A stretch of 64,000 nt of DNA from an uncultured Lachnospiraceae bacterium (GTDB taxonomy: Bacteria > Bacillota > Clostridia > Lachnospirales > Lachnospiraceae). A program made the translations under genes and the position numbers. The stretch is taken from NCBI GenBank assembly GCA_945949045.1, contig CAMFDG010000003.1, positions 1-64,000 of the forward strand. Direction: 5' to 3'. The notes beneath the pieces were generated by a model. The model ran no database searches, was not told the origin of the DNA, and saw nothing but the letters and a program-made list of their open reading frames with translations. Numbering within the stretch: position 1 is the first letter of the stretch; each line of letters starts with the position of its first letter. Positions 15,314 to 24,565 of this stretch are shown piece after piece.

Positions 15314-17236
15314 ATGAGTAAAAAGCAGAAAAAAGTATTGATTCGAATCATTGCGGCTGCGGTTCTTTTGGTGGGGTTTTCTGTGCTGGCTGCTCAGGTA
15401 AGGTTAAACCGGTGGCTGGAACTGGCACTGTTTTTGATTCCATATCTGGTGATCGGCTATGATATTTTGAAAAAGGCAGTCAAAGGAATCCTGCACCGCC
15501 AGGTCTTTGATGAGAATTTTCTAATGGCGGTGGCCACGGTGGGAGCCATTGCACTGGGCGATTATAAGGAGGGTGTAGCGGTTATGCTCTTCTACCAGAT
15601 CGGGGAACTGTTCCAGAGCTATGCGGTTGGAAAAAGTCGCCGCAATATCAGCGGCCTTATGGATATCCGCCCGGATTATGCCAATGTGGAGAAGGATGGT
15701 GTTCTGGAGAAGGTAGATCCCTTTGAAGTGGAAATCGGAACCATCATTACGGTTCAACCGGGAGAAAAGGTCCCCATCGATGGGATTGTTGTGGAGGGAA
15801 GCTCTACCTTAAATACCAGCGCCCTGACCGGGGAGAGTGTTCCGCGGGAGGTGGCAGCCGGGGAAGAAATCATCAGCGGCTGCATCAACCTGTCCGGGCT
15901 TCTTAAGATTCGCACTACGAAAGAATTTGGTGAATCCACCGTATCAAAGATTCTGGATCTGGTGGAAAATGCCAGCTCCAGAAAGTCCCGCTCGGAGAGT
16001 TTTATCTCAAAATTTGCCCGGTATTATACGCCGGCAGTCTGTTATAGCGCACTTGCCCTGGCGTTTCTTCCTCCGTTGGTCCGGACATTGTTTATGGGAG
16101 CAGACGCACAGCTTGGCGTCTGGGTATACCGTGCGTTGACATTTCTGGTAATCAGCTGTCCCTGTGCGCTGGTCATCAGTATCCCCTTAAGCTTTTTTGC
16201 CGGAATCGGAGGCGCCAGCGCCAGGGGAATCCTGATTAAGGGATCTAATTATCTGGAAACTCTGGCCCGGACAAAAACGGTGGTTTTTGACAAGACAGGG
16301 ACAATTACCCAGGGAGTATTTGAGGTGTGTGGCATCCATGAGCATTCCTGTGATTCCGGCAGCTGCCCTCTGCAGGACGGCCATTCCATGGGAACCCCGC
16401 AGGAAGAAAAGCTGTTAGAGTATGCGGCTCTGGCAGAGTGTCACAGCAGCCATCCCATCAGCATTAGTCTGCAGAAAGCCTACGGCAAAAAGCTGGATTA
16501 CAGCAGGGTGGCAGACGTGCAGGAAATCAGCGGTCATGGCGTAATAGCCGTTGTTGACGGACATCAGATTGCAGCCGGCAATGATAAACTGATGAAGCGG
16601 CAGAAAATTTCTTATCGGGCCTGCAGCTGTGTAGGAACCGTGGTACACATTGCGGTGGATGGAGTCTATGCCGGCCATATTCTGATCTCTGATGTGATAA
16701 AGCCCCATGCCAAAGCTGCCATGCAGGAGCTGAAGCGGGGCGGCATACACACTCTGGTTATGCTGACCGGAGATGATGCAAAGGTTGCAAAACAGGTTGC
16801 AGCGCAGGTTGGGATCGATGAGGTTCGCAGTGAGCTTCTTCCGGCTGATAAGGTGGCAGAGGTGGAGAGGCTTCTTGCCGAAAAGAGGCAAAAGGAGACT
16901 CTGGCCTTCGTGGGAGACGGCATCAACGATGCACCGGTACTTTCCCGGGCAGACATTGGCATTGCCATGGGGGCCCTGGGTTCGGATGCAGCCATCGAGG
17001 CTGCCGATGTGGTGCTGATGGATGACGATCCACTGAAGATTGCAGGGGCAATCCGTATTGCAAAAAAATGTATGGGTATCGTCTATGAGAACGTTGTGTT
17101 TGCCATTGGAGTGAAACTCATCTGTCTGCTTTTGGGTGCCCTCGGTATCGCCAACATGTGGGTGGCTATTTTTGCGGATGTGGGCGTGATGGTGCTTGCG
17201 GTGCTTAACGCAATACGGACTCTGATGATCAAATAG
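15314..17236 (+). CDS. P1B-type heavy-metal ATPase (Zn/Cd/Pb class)
   Basis: A 640-residue metal efflux ATPase of the inner membrane. Motifs: actuator TGES; SCPCAL in the metal-binding membrane helix (near 282); phosphorylation site DKTGT (D326); SSHPIS; GDGINDAP; and in the last helices a lysine (GVKLICLL) and FADVG, which fit the Zn/Cd/Pb class. No N-terminal HMA domain is present. After DKTGT there is a Cys/His-rich insertion (CGIHEHSCDSGSCPLQDGH), a plausible extra metal site. AGGAG precedes the ATG. A cadA/zntA-like role is inferred. Confidence 0.92.
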   Translation: MSKKQKKVLIRIIAAAVLLVGFSVLAAQVRLNRWLELALFLIPYLVIGYDILKKAVKGILHRQVFDENFLMAVATVGAIALGDYKEGVAVMLFYQIGELFQSYAVGKSRRNISGLMDIRPDYANVEKDGVLEKVDPFEVEIGTIITVQPGEKVPIDGIVVEGSSTLNTSALTGESVPREVAAGEEIISGCINLSGLLKIRTTKEFGESTVSKILDLVENASSRKSRSESFISKFARYYTPAVCYSALALAFLPPLVRTLFMGADAQLGVWVYRALTFLVISCPCALVISIPLSFFAGIGGASARGILIKGSNYLETLARTKTVVFDKTGTITQGVFEVCGIHEHSCDSGSCPLQDGHSMGTPQEEKLLEYAALAECHSSHPISISLQKAYGKKLDYSRVADVQEISGHGVIAVVDGHQIAAGNDKLMKRQKISYRACSCVGTVVHIAVDGVYAGHILISDVIKPHAKAAMQELKRGGIHTLVMLTGDDAKVAKQVAAQVGIDEVRSELLPADKVAEVERLLAEKRQKETLAFVGDGINDAPVLSRADIGIAMGALGSDAAIEAADVVLMDDDPLKIAGAIRIAKKCMGIVYENVVFAIGVKLICLLLGALGIANMWVAIFADVGVMVLAVLNAIRTLMIK

Positions 17237-17284
17237 AACGAGACTTCATAAAGTTGTAAAGAAAGGGTTAAATATAGAAAGCAT

Positions 17285-17653
17285 ATGAGAAAAGAAGAAA
17301 TGCAGGACGTATGCTGCAGTGAAGTGAAGGTCCACGAGGATCTGCTGAAAATTGTAAATGAGACCATGCCGGAGGAAACGGAACTGTATGATCTGGCGGA
17401 GCTTTTCAAAGTATTTGGGGACTCCACCAGAATCCGTATCCTGTTTGTGCTCTTTGAGGCGGAGGTGTGTGTCTGTGATCTGGCTGAGGTCCTGAATATG
17501 ACACAATCTGCGATTTCGCATCAGCTTCGCATTTTAAAACAGAATAAGCTGGTGAAAAACCGCAGAGAAGGGAAATCGATCTTTTACTCTCTGGCGGATG
17601 ACCATGTGAGAAGTATCATTGCCCAGGGGCGTGAGCACATCGAGGAGGAATGA
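17285..17653 (+). CDS. ArsR/SmtB-family metal-responsive repressor (CadC-like)
   Basis: A 122-residue winged-helix regulator. CVCDLAEVL in the helix before the recognition helix, together with an N-terminal VCC, matches the CadC alpha3N thiolate site; DDHVRSIIAQGREH at the C-terminus matches the alpha5 zinc site. Recognition helix: NMTQSAISHQLRILK. It probably releases the promoter at 15014 when Cd, Zn or Pb binds. It lies 48 nt after the ATPase gene, so it is co-transcribed and self-regulated. The ATG has only a weak ribosome site. Confidence 0.9.
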   Translation: MRKEEMQDVCCSEVKVHEDLLKIVNETMPEETELYDLAELFKVFGDSTRIRILFVLFEAEVCVCDLAEVLNMTQSAISHQLRILKQNKLVKNRREGKSIFYSLADDHVRSIIAQGREHIEEE

Positions 17654-17661
17654 CGAGGATT

Positions 17662-17720
17662 CTTAAATTTTCTTAAGTTTCCTTAAAGATGCACATTTTT
17701 TCAAAATGAACTGCTATAAT
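17662..17720 (+). promoter_or_regulatory. Extended -10 promoter with three CTTAA repeats upstream
   Basis: CTTAA occurs at 17662, 17672 and 17682, exactly one helical turn apart. An extended -10, TGCTATAAT (TATAAT at 17715-17720), follows with no recognisable -35 box. The layout fits activation by an OmpR-type response regulator binding direct repeats. Read on the other strand the motif is TTAAG-N5-TTAAG, like the streptococcal CiaR box. Confidence 0.5.
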
Positions 17721-17762
17721 GGCAGTACATAAAAGTCAGATGACATGAAGGAGGATGTGTAC

Positions 17763-18980
17763 ATGGATACAAAGGAGAGGCAGGAGGTCAGTCAGATGCC
17801 TGAGAAGAAAAAGAAAGGCGGCGTTTTAAAAGTCATTGTCGCGGTGGTTCTGATCATCGGGATAGCCGGGAGTACCACATTGTCGGCTTTTAATCTGATG
17901 ACTCTGAAAAACTATATTGCGGAGCGGGAGAAGGAAGACAATCCTGAGACCACAGAGGATTATGTGAAGATTGCGGAATCTTATGAGATTCTGCCGACAA
18001 CCAATATCTCAGACGCCTACAAATCCGGAGATACATCAAATCTCAATGATAAAGAAAAAGAAACCCTGGATATGGCAAAGGCTGCGATCGAGGAGATGAA
18101 GATCAAGGATGACATGTCCGACTATGAGAAGGAAAAGGCCGTTTACGACTGGATGACCACAAAGCTGCAGCAGGATCAGGGAGCACTCACCGTGATCCCC
18201 AGTACCCAGGAGGATTGCGATAAACCCTATGGAGTTCTGAAATACCACAACGCAGTCTGTGTCGGTTATGCGACAACCTTCCGTATGTTTATGCAGATGA
18301 TGGATATCGAGTGCATGGTAGAGCACAATAATGAGCGCTATCACTCCTGGGATCTGGTAAAGCTGGATGATGACTGGTACATAACGGATATCTATTCCGA
18401 TGCAGGAAAGGAAAATTACGCTCATTTTAATATGACGGACTCCATGTTTGGTCAGGAGCAGACCTGGGATCACGATTATTTTCCGGCAGCAAATTCACTG
18501 AAATATAATGTGGCATACCAGAACAAGAAGACAGTGGACAGTGTTTATGATCTTCCGAAGGTGCTTCGTGAAGCGATGGATGAGAAGATGGGATCCATCA
18601 TGATTGCCTTTAAGGATAAGGTGGATGATGAGGATGCCCAGGTTGTCAGTGCAATTGCGATGTCCATGGACAACATGCTGATGACCGGCAGCTACAAGGA
18701 TATGCCATACTCCCTGGGAACCTATAACTGGATTCAGGATCCGGACGGAAATTATCTGTTCCGTGTGGCTTTCAGTGAATATAACACAGCCAACACGGGT
18801 GGACAGAACCTGAGTGAGAAGCAGCAGGAAAAGGTCGACAAGGCAGTGCAGAAGGCAATGGAAGGCCTGACTTCCACCTACGGTGGGGATATGGGAGAGG
18901 GTTACGAGAACTCCATGACCACATCCACGATGGAAGAAGCATCTGAGGAAGCGGTTCCGGTGGAGGAAACCGTGAAATAA
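17763..18980 (+). CDS. Transglutaminase-like domain membrane protein
   Basis: A 405-residue protein. A basic N-terminus is followed by a membrane helix (VIVAVVLIIGIAGSTTLSAF, about 30-50). The extracytoplasmic part has a transglutaminase-like core: AVCVGYATTFRMFMQMM with the cysteine, RYHSWDLVKLDDDWYITD with the histidine and aspartate. In bacteria such domains act as cell-envelope proteases or cross-linking enzymes, with the target unknown. The ATG at 17763 is chosen because AAGGAGG lies 8 nt upstream. The next gene starts 26 nt on. Confidence 0.8.
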   Translation: MDTKERQEVSQMPEKKKKGGVLKVIVAVVLIIGIAGSTTLSAFNLMTLKNYIAEREKEDNPETTEDYVKIAESYEILPTTNISDAYKSGDTSNLNDKEKETLDMAKAAIEEMKIKDDMSDYEKEKAVYDWMTTKLQQDQGALTVIPSTQEDCDKPYGVLKYHNAVCVGYATTFRMFMQMMDIECMVEHNNERYHSWDLVKLDDDWYITDIYSDAGKENYAHFNMTDSMFGQEQTWDHDYFPAANSLKYNVAYQNKKTVDSVYDLPKVLREAMDEKMGSIMIAFKDKVDDEDAQVVSAIAMSMDNMLMTGSYKDMPYSLGTYNWIQDPDGNYLFRVAFSEYNTANTGGQNLSEKQQEKVDKAVQKAMEGLTSTYGGDMGEGYENSMTTSTMEEASEEAVPVEETVK

Positions 18981-19006
18981 GTACGGCAGAACAGGAGAAC
19001 AGAGCT

Positions 19007-19492
19007 ATGAAAAAGCTAAGAGGAATGATTGTGGCTGTCATACTGGTGCTGCTGTGTGGCTGCGGAACCGGAAGCTCCGCCGGCACAGATACGGTCAGCA
19101 TGTATGACCTGGCTCAGAAGATGGAGGCTGCAGAGAGCAGCCTGCCGGAAATGCTGTATGCCAGCAGTGCAGATGGCAATGCAAAGGAACAGTTTACACA
19201 TATCTCCGATATGGAGTATGATAAAGTGGACAGCTACTTTGTGAGCTATTCCAAAGAGGGAAAGGCGGACGAGATTACAGTGATTGCAGTGAAAGATCCC
19301 GCCGATGTCAGTGAGGCGAAGGAGAGTCTTGTGCGTCACCGTCAGAGCAGGATCAAGCTGTTGAATCAGTATGAGCCAAAAGAAGTGAAGCGGATGGAGG
19401 ATGGGCTTATCTTTACCAAAGGACAGTACGCGGTGCTTTTGATCTGTGATCATCCGGATGCAGTTCGAAAAGCTTTTGAAGATGCGGTATAG
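19007..19492 (+). CDS. DUF4358 lipoprotein
   Basis: A 161-residue predicted lipoprotein: signal peptide with lipobox LLCGC around residues 16-20, followed by a soluble domain of the DUF4358 type (DLAQKMEAAESSLPEM...; VDSYFVSYSKEGKADEITVIAVKD; QYAVLLICDHP). This family is common in Clostridia and has no known activity. It probably shares a transcript with the transglutaminase-like gene. A terminator follows at 19545. Confidence 0.8.
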   Translation: MKKLRGMIVAVILVLLCGCGTGSSAGTDTVSMYDLAQKMEAAESSLPEMLYASSADGNAKEQFTHISDMEYDKVDSYFVSYSKEGKADEITVIAVKDPADVSEAKESLVRHRQSRIKLLNQYEPKEVKRMEDGLIFTKGQYAVLLICDHPDAVRKAFEDAV

Positions 19493-19544
19493 TAACCGCA
19501 TAAAACAGGTAAGCTTAAAAAATTGAAAAACAGATAGAGGAAGA

Positions 19545-19590
19545 AACACTGCTGTAGTCACAAAAGGTGGATATGGCAGTGTTTTTATTT
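19545..19590 (+). terminator. Rho-independent terminator
   Basis: AACACTGC (19545-19552) pairs with GCAGTGTT (19576-19583) and a T-rich tail follows. It closes the transglutaminase/DUF4358 unit. Confidence 0.75.
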
Positions 19591-19660
19591 CGATTGGGTG
19601 TTGGTATTTGTTAGCTGTTATGGTAAAATATTTGGGAAAAAGGACACAGAGAGTAGAAAA

Positions 19661-20455
19661 TTGACAGAACTTGAAGAATATTATAACAAATTTAATGAAG
19701 AGAAGCGCCTGGACAGCCGCCACGGACGAGTGGAATTTGTGACCAGCATGAAATATATTCATGACTGTCTGGAGAAAATTGCCGACGGACGGGGGCGGGA
19801 GGATATCCGGATTCTTGATCTGGGAGCCGGGACCGGCAGGTACAGCATTCCTCTGGCAGAGGAGGGCTACGATGTTACGGCTGTAGAGCTGGTCCGTCAC
19901 AATCTTGGGCGTCTGAAGAAAAAGGGGAGTTCCGTCAAGGCTTTTCAGGGAAATGCCCTGAACCTGAAACGTTTTGCCGATGACAGCTTTGATCTGACCC
20001 TTCTGTTCGGGCCGTTGTATCATCTGCACAGCCGGCAGGAGAAGCTTGCAGCGCTCAAGGAGGCAAAGAGGGTCACGAAAAGCGGCGGAAAAATCCTGAC
20101 CGCCTATATTATGAATGAGTTCAGCGTCATTACCTACGCTTTCAAGGAACGGCATATTTTAGAGGGGCTTCAGACGGGAATGCTGGATGAGGACTATCAC
20201 TGTACGGAGAAAGCGAACCCGCTGTACAGCATGGTTCGGCTGGAGGACATTGCCAGGCTGAATGAGGAGGCCGGGCTTGAGAGGGATAGGATCATTGCGG
20301 CGGACGGAGCGGCCAACTATATCAGGCCCTTTTTAAATGCACTGACGGAGGAGGAGTTTGAGGAATTCATCCGCTATCATCTGGCAACCTGTGAGAGAAT
20401 GGATCTCATGGGAGCCAGCGGACACACGGTGGATATTCTTTCCGTGCAGAAATAA
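19661..20455 (+). CDS. Class I SAM-dependent methyltransferase
   Basis: A 264-residue methyltransferase with the Rossmann SAM motifs ILDLGAGTGRYSIPLAEEGYDV (motif I), then DSFDLTLLFGPLYHL (motif II region). The substrate is unknown; the short N-terminal helix EEYYNKFNEEKRLDSRHG resembles small-molecule methyltransferases. The TTG at 19661 is preferred since a TGGTAAAAT -10-like element lies at 19620-19628 and GAGAG precedes it. A GTG at 19598 would place the start before that promoter. The methionine at 19730 is a further alternative. Confidence 0.8.
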   Translation: MTELEEYYNKFNEEKRLDSRHGRVEFVTSMKYIHDCLEKIADGRGREDIRILDLGAGTGRYSIPLAEEGYDVTAVELVRHNLGRLKKKGSSVKAFQGNALNLKRFADDSFDLTLLFGPLYHLHSRQEKLAALKEAKRVTKSGGKILTAYIMNEFSVITYAFKERHILEGLQTGMLDEDYHCTEKANPLYSMVRLEDIARLNEEAGLERDRIIAADGAANYIRPFLNALTEEEFEEFIRYHLATCERMDLMGASGHTVDILSVQK

Positions 20456-20508
20456 ACGGGAAATACCTTTTGCTCTTTCTATCATATGATAAAGTAAGAA
20501 GGATACAG

Positions 20509-21672
20509 ATGAGAAAACAGATTTTGGAAGGCTTTCTGTGGGCAGCTTTGCTGCTTTCGGCCTGCGGGACACCGACAGGGACCGGGGTGCAGGCCACAGA
20601 ACCGGGTATGACGCAGAGTACTCAGGTGCAGCCTGAATCACAGAGTGTGGACAACAAAAGCACAGAGGAACTTCGAGAGACGCAGGCAGAAGAGGTAACG
20701 GAGCCGAAACTGCAGGAGGTGACCATTACCGCAGTGGGCGACTGTACTCTGGGACCGACGCAGACCCATGGATATGAAGGGTCTTTTCATGATTATTATG
20801 ACCGATACGGGGAAGACTATTTCTTTGAAGGGGTGAGAGACCTTTTTGAAGATGATGATTTTACTTTGGTGAATCTGGAATGTGTGCTGTCAGACTCCAC
20901 GGACCGGGTAGAGAAGACCTGGAATCTGAAGGGAAAGCCGGGGTATGTGGGGATCCTGACGGGCAGCTCAGTGGAGGGCGCAAGCCTCGGAAATAACCAC
21001 ACCTTTGACTATGGGCAGTCCGGCCTGGATGACACGAGAAACGTGCTGGATCAGGCAGGAATTATTTTCGGATTTAACGAACACGTGGCAACCTACGAGA
21101 CGGACGAGGGGATTGTGTTGGGCATCGTTTCTGCCAGTCAATTGTCCGCAGATGAAAAGCACGCCGGGTATATCCGGGATGGAATCCGCACGCTCCGTAA
21201 GGAGGGGGCAGATCTGGTGATTGCCTGCTGCCACTGGGGCATTGAGGGGGATCACTATCCGAACGATTACCAGCAGAAACTGGCTCATCAGATCATCGAC
21301 TGGGGAGCAGATGTTCTGATCGGAACCCATCCACATGTGCTGCAGGGAGTAGAACTGTACAAGGGAAAACTGATCTGCTACAGCCTCGGGAATTTCTGCT
21401 TTGGAGGCAACCGGAATCCGTCCGATAAAGATACGGCAGTATTTCGGCAGACATTCACCTTTGAGGATGGGGTGTTGCAGAAGGGGATTTCTGCCGATAT
21501 GATACCATATAGCATCAGTTCTACCACACAGCGAAATGATTTCCGCCCTACGCCGGCAGAGGGGGAGCGGAAAAAGGATATTATCGGCAAACTCAATGAC
21601 TATTCAAAGTCCTACAGTAATATAGAATTTGACAATGATGGCAGATTGAAGGTCAAGGATCAGAAGGAGTAG
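20509..21672 (+). CDS. CapA family lipoprotein (metallophosphatase fold)
   Basis: A 387-residue CapA/PgsA-like protein. The N-terminus is a lipoprotein signal (LLLSACG), then a Thr/Gln-rich linker to about residue 70. The CapA domain shows AVGDCTLG, LVNLECVLSD, LGNNHTFDYGQSGLDDT, CCHWGIEGD and LIGTHPHVLQGVELYKGKLICYSLGNF. CapA proteins act in poly-gamma-glutamate or capsule synthesis, yet no other cap/pgs genes are adjacent, so the substrate is open. GAAGGATA precedes the ATG. Confidence 0.87.
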   Translation: MRKQILEGFLWAALLLSACGTPTGTGVQATEPGMTQSTQVQPESQSVDNKSTEELRETQAEEVTEPKLQEVTITAVGDCTLGPTQTHGYEGSFHDYYDRYGEDYFFEGVRDLFEDDDFTLVNLECVLSDSTDRVEKTWNLKGKPGYVGILTGSSVEGASLGNNHTFDYGQSGLDDTRNVLDQAGIIFGFNEHVATYETDEGIVLGIVSASQLSADEKHAGYIRDGIRTLRKEGADLVIACCHWGIEGDHYPNDYQQKLAHQIIDWGADVLIGTHPHVLQGVELYKGKLICYSLGNFCFGGNRNPSDKDTAVFRQTFTFEDGVLQKGISADMIPYSISSTTQRNDFRPTPAEGERKKDIIGKLNDYSKSYSNIEFDNDGRLKVKDQKE

Positions 21673-21718
21673 GTCTTATATGTGGAGAATCAGAGGGAGA
21701 GATAAGAGGAAAAATTAC

Positions 21719-23890
21719 ATGAGTTACAACAATGGTTTATATGCAGAGAATGTTTCGGGACAAAAGGCTATGTGGCCGATGACCGGAGGTAATGAGAATC
21801 TGGGTGAGGGACTGCATCCGATAGAAACCATCAATGGCTTTGATGTACGGCCTGGTTTTTTCAGAATGAATGGTACCTATCAGACCGCAGGCGGTGTGAG
21901 CTTTACCGTCAGTTCCCATGGGGCGACGAGCTGTACGCTCTTACTGTTCCATCCGACGGAAAATGAACCCTATGCCAGGATTCCCATTCCGGAGGATTAC
22001 CGGATCGGGGATACCTATTCCATTCTTGTTTATGGTCTTAAAATCGAGGAATTTGAGTATGCGTATCAGTTTGATGGACCGAATGATCCCGCAAAGGGGA
22101 AGCTTTTTAATAAAGACAGTGTGATTCTGGACCCTTATGCCAAGGCTGTGACCGGACAGAGAAAATGGGGAGAGCGTCCGGAGGGCGGCAAGGATTTTGA
22201 ATATAAGGCCCGCGTGGTGAGGAGCAGCTTTGACTGGGGAGATATCGGTCAGTTGAATCATCCCTTTGAGGATCTGGTCATCTACGAAACCCATGTCCGG
22301 GGATTTACCAAGGATGCATCCTCCGGTGTAGAGGGGGCCGGCACCTTTGAAGGACTCCGGCAGAAGATTCCGTATCTGAAGGATCTGGGCATTAACGCAG
22401 TTGAGCTGATGCCGATCTTTGAGTTTGATGAGATGGAAAGTGCCCGTGTGGTAGACGGAGAACAGCTTTACAATTACTGGGGCTACAATACAGTGTCGTT
22501 TTTTGCACCGAATACCAGCTATGCCTATCGGGAGGAGCACAACAGAGAGGGTGATGAGCTCAAGCATCTGATCCGGGAACTGAAGGAAAATGGCATTGAG
22601 GTGATTCTGGATGTGGTGTTTAACCACACTGCAGAGGGCAATGAGATGGGCCCAAGCTTCTGCTTTAAGGGAATTGACAACAATATTTACTATATGCTGA
22701 CACCGGACGGCCATTATTATAATTTTAGCGGCTGTGGGAATGTCATGAACTGTAATCATCCGATTGTTCGGCATTTTATTCTTGACTGCCTGCGCCATTG
22801 GGCCATTGAATACCGTGTAGACGGTTTTCGGTTTGATCTGGCCTCTATTCTGGGAAGAGATCAGAATGGTGCACCAATGGAGAACCCGCCGATTCTTGAG
22901 GCATTGGCCTTTGATCCGTTTCTAAGCCATATGAAGCTGATTGCCGAGGCATGGGATGCCGGCGGCCTGTATCAGGTGGGAAGCTTTCCATCCTGGAACC
23001 GGTGGGCAGAGTGGAATGGACGTTACCGGGACGACATGCGTTGCTTTTTAAAGGGCGATCCGGGGGCCGCGGGGCGCGCAATCACCAGAATTACGGGATC
23101 ACCGGATATGTATGACCCGGTCAGCCGCGGATACAGTGCTTCCGTTAATTTCCTGACCTGTCATGACGGATTTACCCTGTATGATCTGTATTCCTATAAT
23201 GAAAAGCATAACGAGAAAAACGGCTGGAATAATACGGACGGAGATAATAACGGGCACAGCTGGAACTGCGGTGTGGAAGGAGAGACAGATGACCCGAAGG
23301 TGGAGAATCTGCGCCGCCGGCTGATCAAAAACGCCTTTGCTGCGCTTTTGTGCAGTCGTGGACCGGCGATGTTTCTTGCAGGAGATGAGTTCTGCAACAC
23401 GCAGTTTGGGAATAATAATGCATACTGCCAGGATAATATTATTTCCTGGCTGGATTGGAACCGGCTGGAAAAATATCAGGAAATTCATGATTTTGCAAGG
23501 TTTATGATCCATTTTCGTGGAGAGCATCCGATTCTTCGCAAGGATACCAAGCCGGCAGCCTGCGGCCTGCCGGATATCAGTATCCATAACGGGGAGCCGT
23601 ACCAGAATCATACGGATTTTGAAACCCACCTGATTGGAATCATGTATGCAGGAAGAAATCAGTCTGACACAGATGATGATATTGTATTCTATGGGATGAA
23701 CGCATACTGGGAGCCTCTTTCCATGCGGATACCGGAGCTTCCGGCGGAATTCAGATGGAGGCTGGTTGCAAATACCTATTGTGAATATCAGGATGGAGCG
23801 GATTTTGAAGCGCAGACAGAGCACGAAGGAACAAGAGTGGTTGTGCCGGAGCGTTCGACGATTCTTCTGGTTGCAGAGAGAGTATCATAA
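21719..23890 (+). CDS. glgX: Glycogen debranching enzyme (GlgX/isoamylase type)
   Basis: A 723-residue GH13 enzyme that hydrolyses alpha-1,6 branches in glycogen or limit dextrins. An N-terminal CBM48-like domain (about 25-140) precedes the (beta/alpha)8 barrel. The catalytic triad is visible: nucleophile D373 in GFRFDLA, acid/base E410 in LIAEAWDAGG, and D483 in TCHDGFTLYDL; FNHTAEGNEMGP is conserved region I. The ATG at 21719 follows AAGAGGAAAAATTAC; an in-frame ATG at 21680 lies close to the capA stop and has no clear site. No other glycogen genes are nearby. Confidence 0.9.
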   Translation: MSYNNGLYAENVSGQKAMWPMTGGNENLGEGLHPIETINGFDVRPGFFRMNGTYQTAGGVSFTVSSHGATSCTLLLFHPTENEPYARIPIPEDYRIGDTYSILVYGLKIEEFEYAYQFDGPNDPAKGKLFNKDSVILDPYAKAVTGQRKWGERPEGGKDFEYKARVVRSSFDWGDIGQLNHPFEDLVIYETHVRGFTKDASSGVEGAGTFEGLRQKIPYLKDLGINAVELMPIFEFDEMESARVVDGEQLYNYWGYNTVSFFAPNTSYAYREEHNREGDELKHLIRELKENGIEVILDVVFNHTAEGNEMGPSFCFKGIDNNIYYMLTPDGHYYNFSGCGNVMNCNHPIVRHFILDCLRHWAIEYRVDGFRFDLASILGRDQNGAPMENPPILEALAFDPFLSHMKLIAEAWDAGGLYQVGSFPSWNRWAEWNGRYRDDMRCFLKGDPGAAGRAITRITGSPDMYDPVSRGYSASVNFLTCHDGFTLYDLYSYNEKHNEKNGWNNTDGDNNGHSWNCGVEGETDDPKVENLRRRLIKNAFAALLCSRGPAMFLAGDEFCNTQFGNNNAYCQDNIISWLDWNRLEKYQEIHDFARFMIHFRGEHPILRKDTKPAACGLPDISIHNGEPYQNHTDFETHLIGIMYAGRNQSDTDDDIVFYGMNAYWEPLSMRIPELPAEFRWRLVANTYCEYQDGADFEAQTEHEGTRVVVPERSTILLVAERVS

Positions 23891-24226
23891 AACATTTGTA
23901 CTATTCAGAACCCCATGCAAATCAGAGAAACACATTTGTTATGCATTTTGATTGTTAAGTGATGTTTTGGGCGTGGATACTAATAATTTGATTTATACAT
24001 CCCGCTAAATGCCTAAAATGTGGGCGTGGAGAGCAAGCAGTTGGACTATATGTCCAATTTAGAAAATAAGTCCGGTTTTGTTATGTATGTGGAGAGGTCC
24101 TGAATCAATAAGAAGAGAGGTATCTGTGAAAGTACTGAACAGATACGAAAAATAAATAAATAGAAACCTCACAAACGACATATTTATGCCGGTTGTGAGG
24201 TTTTTACGTTCTGCAGGCAGTTAATG
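23891..24226. other. Intergenic region with GGGCG repeats
   Basis: No gene is supported. Two GGGCGTGG elements (23969 and 24022) occur; the first is preceded by GATGTTTT, as at 7177, and the second shares AAAATGTGGGCG with the repeat at 9564. A terminator occupies 24164-24206. Confidence 0.5.
24164..24206. terminator. Terminator, possibly bidirectional
   Basis: AACCTCACAA (24165-24174) pairs with TTGTGAGGTT (24193-24202), with five T on the plus side and a T-rich tract on the minus side. It lies directly downstream of the XRE gene, which ends at 24227 on the minus strand. Confidence 0.75.
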
Positions 24227-24529
24227 TCAATTTTTATTTTTGGGTGCTGCCTGATGGGAGAAAGGCGGTAAAGGACAGGAAAAATCGTCCGTCAGGCCCA
24301 CCAGATAGTCCGCAGATACATTGAGAATACGGGATATTCTGGCCAGATCTGTCACTGTGGGGGAACGGCGTCCGGTCCGGTATCCGCTGATGGTGGAAAC
24401 AGACAGGCATAGCTGACGGGCGAGAGTGTGATTGGAGATGTCTCTCAGATACATAATTTTCCCCAGGCGATTGCCGAATTCTTTAAAATTGTACTCTTCC
24501 TTTTGATTTTTCTCTTCGTGCGTATCCAT
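24227..24529 (-). CDS. XRE family transcriptional regulator
   Basis: A 100-residue protein with a cro/cI-type HTH (FGNRLGKIMYLRDISNHTLARQLCLSVSTISGYRTGRRSPTVTDLARISRILNVSADYLVGL, about residues 17-78). The tail is short and proline-rich with no second domain. The usual phage or cytotoxic partners are absent, so its target is unknown. It stands alone between two terminators, downstream of the SDR gene. Confidence 0.85.
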   Translation of the reverse strand: MDTHEEKNQKEEYNFKEFGNRLGKIMYLRDISNHTLARQLCLSVSTISGYRTGRRSPTVTDLARISRILNVSADYLVGLTDDFSCPLPPFSHQAAPKNKN

Positions 24530-24565
24530 AGAGGATATTGTAGAATAGAGAAGAAAGAAAAAAGT

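Noticed and set aside
19016-20155. Open frame of 379 codons on the minus strand
   Set aside because: It is antisense to the DUF4358 lipoprotein and methyltransferase genes and crosses a terminator; no ribosome site.
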